DNA of 5,692 nucleotides from assembly GCA_022798155.1 (NCBI GenBank), contig JAAWLY010000140.1:1-5692 (forward strand). The letters run 5' to 3'. Under the pieces are notes generated by a model. It ran no database searches, was not told where the DNA came from, and saw nothing but the letters and a program-made list of their open reading frames with translations. The translations under genes were made by a program, and so were the position numbers. The stretch comes from Lawsonibacter sp. (lineage in GTDB: Bacteria > Bacillota > Clostridia > Oscillospirales > Oscillospiraceae). Below, piece by piece: positions 5,446 to 5,692 of this stretch (positions are counted from its first letter, which is position 1; every line of letters begins with the position of its first letter).

Positions 5446-5692
5446 TCAGGTCGCGATGACGCCGGCAGTCCTCAGCGCAGCCAACAGCTCATTGATCTTG
5501 TCCACGATCTCTGGAGTACCTGCGCCTGCGTCCAGATCAGCTACAGCGGGACCTGGGGTAATGGCGGGGCCGGCAGGGCCAGTGGGACCTACAGCACCAG
5601 CAGCGCCGGTGGCACCAGTGGCACCAGCAGGGCCAGTGGGGCCTACAGGACCGGCAGGGCCTTGCGCACCAGTAGCACCGGTTGCGCCGGCT
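5446..5692 (-). CDS. Collagen-like (Gly-X-Y) surface or spore protein, C-terminal fragment
   Basis: The frame is open to the window edge; 81 codons plus the stop TGA (5446-5448) are present and the N-terminus lies beyond 5692. Residues 2-43 of the fragment are 14 uninterrupted Gly-X-Y triplets (GAT, GAQ, GPA, GPV, GPT, GAA, GAV), the pattern of a collagen triple helix. X is Ala or Pro, and Thr is frequent at Y, a residue O-glycosylated in BclA-type filaments of Bacillus. A short linker ITPGPAVADLDAGAGTP leads to a C-terminal amphipathic helix EIVDKINELLAALRTAGVIA, which resembles the end segment of clostridial collagen-like proteins and may trimerise or anchor the fibre. Head-fibre proteins of phages can look similar, but nothing else here is phage-like. 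It is upstream of, and probably co-transcribed with, the glycosyltransferase. Confidence 0.9.
   Translation of the reverse strand, partial: AGATGATGAQGPAGPVGPTGPAGATGATGAAGAVGPTGPAGPAITPGPAVADLDAGAGTPEIVDKINELLAALRTAGVIAT
5563..5688 (-). repeat. Gly-X-Y coding repeat (9-base periodicity)
   Basis: Fourteen consecutive triplets of codons begin with a glycine codon (GGN), giving a clear 9-base period on the minus strand. Blocks such as GTGGGACCTACAG-like and CACCAGTGGCACCAG recur with small changes (plus strand). Such tracts expand and contract by slippage or recombination, so repeat number is likely to differ between strains. Confidence 0.85.

Noticed and set aside
5553..5692. CRISPR array or direct-repeat locus
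   Set aside because: The short periodic blocks are explained by the 9-base Gly-X-Y codon period within an open reading frame; there are no constant repeats with unique spacers.

Overview
The window looks like chromosomal DNA from a moderately GC-rich anaerobic gut Firmicute (Clostridia, probably Oscillospiraceae; relatives of Flavonifractor, Pseudoflavonifractor or Intestinimonas would fit). This is inferred from strong AGGAGG-type ribosome binding sites, classical sigma-A promoters, a stand-alone BioY, an RsgI-like anti-sigma factor and a collagen-like gene. No taxonomic marker proves it.

Layout. Positions 1-72 (minus) are a tRNA-Gly(GCC), cut just before its discriminator base, with its own near-consensus promoter at 86-114. 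Positions 146-679 (minus) encode a small papain-like cysteine hydrolase of the YiiX/NlpC-P60-like type. The 425-base gap 680-1104 holds a roughly 168-bp element with imperfect terminal inverted repeats and nested internal hairpins (839-1006). Directly beside it lie a BirA-like dyad and a TTGACA-17-TATACT promoter that drive bioY (1105-1665, biotin ECF-transporter S component), which ends in a strong terminator. Positions 1835-2416 and 2413-4269 form a translationally coupled pair: a classical ECF sigma factor and a 618-residue membrane anti-sigma factor. The latter combines an RsgI-like juxtamembrane domain, including the Asn-Pro autocleavage motif, with PepSY repeats outside the membrane. A bidirectional terminator at 4271-4291 separates this pair from a convergent minus-strand unit: a collagen-like Gly-X-Y protein (5446 to beyond 5692, only the C-terminus is present) followed by a GT-A glycosyltransferase with a TPR tail (4294-5388).

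How the genes may work together. The sigma/anti-sigma pair is a self-contained envelope-signalling module in which the PepSY array is the presumed sensor. The collagen-like/glycosyltransferase pair suggests a glycosylated surface or spore-coat filament whose sugar is added by the neighbouring enzyme. bioY takes up biotin and is probably repressed by BirA. The most interesting points are the sigma/anti-sigma architecture (an RsgI-type cleavage domain paired with a non-SigI ECF sigma factor), its duplicated PepSY modules joined by a His-rich linker, the structured inverted-repeat element, and the collagen/glycosyltransferase gene pair with a hairpin between the genes.
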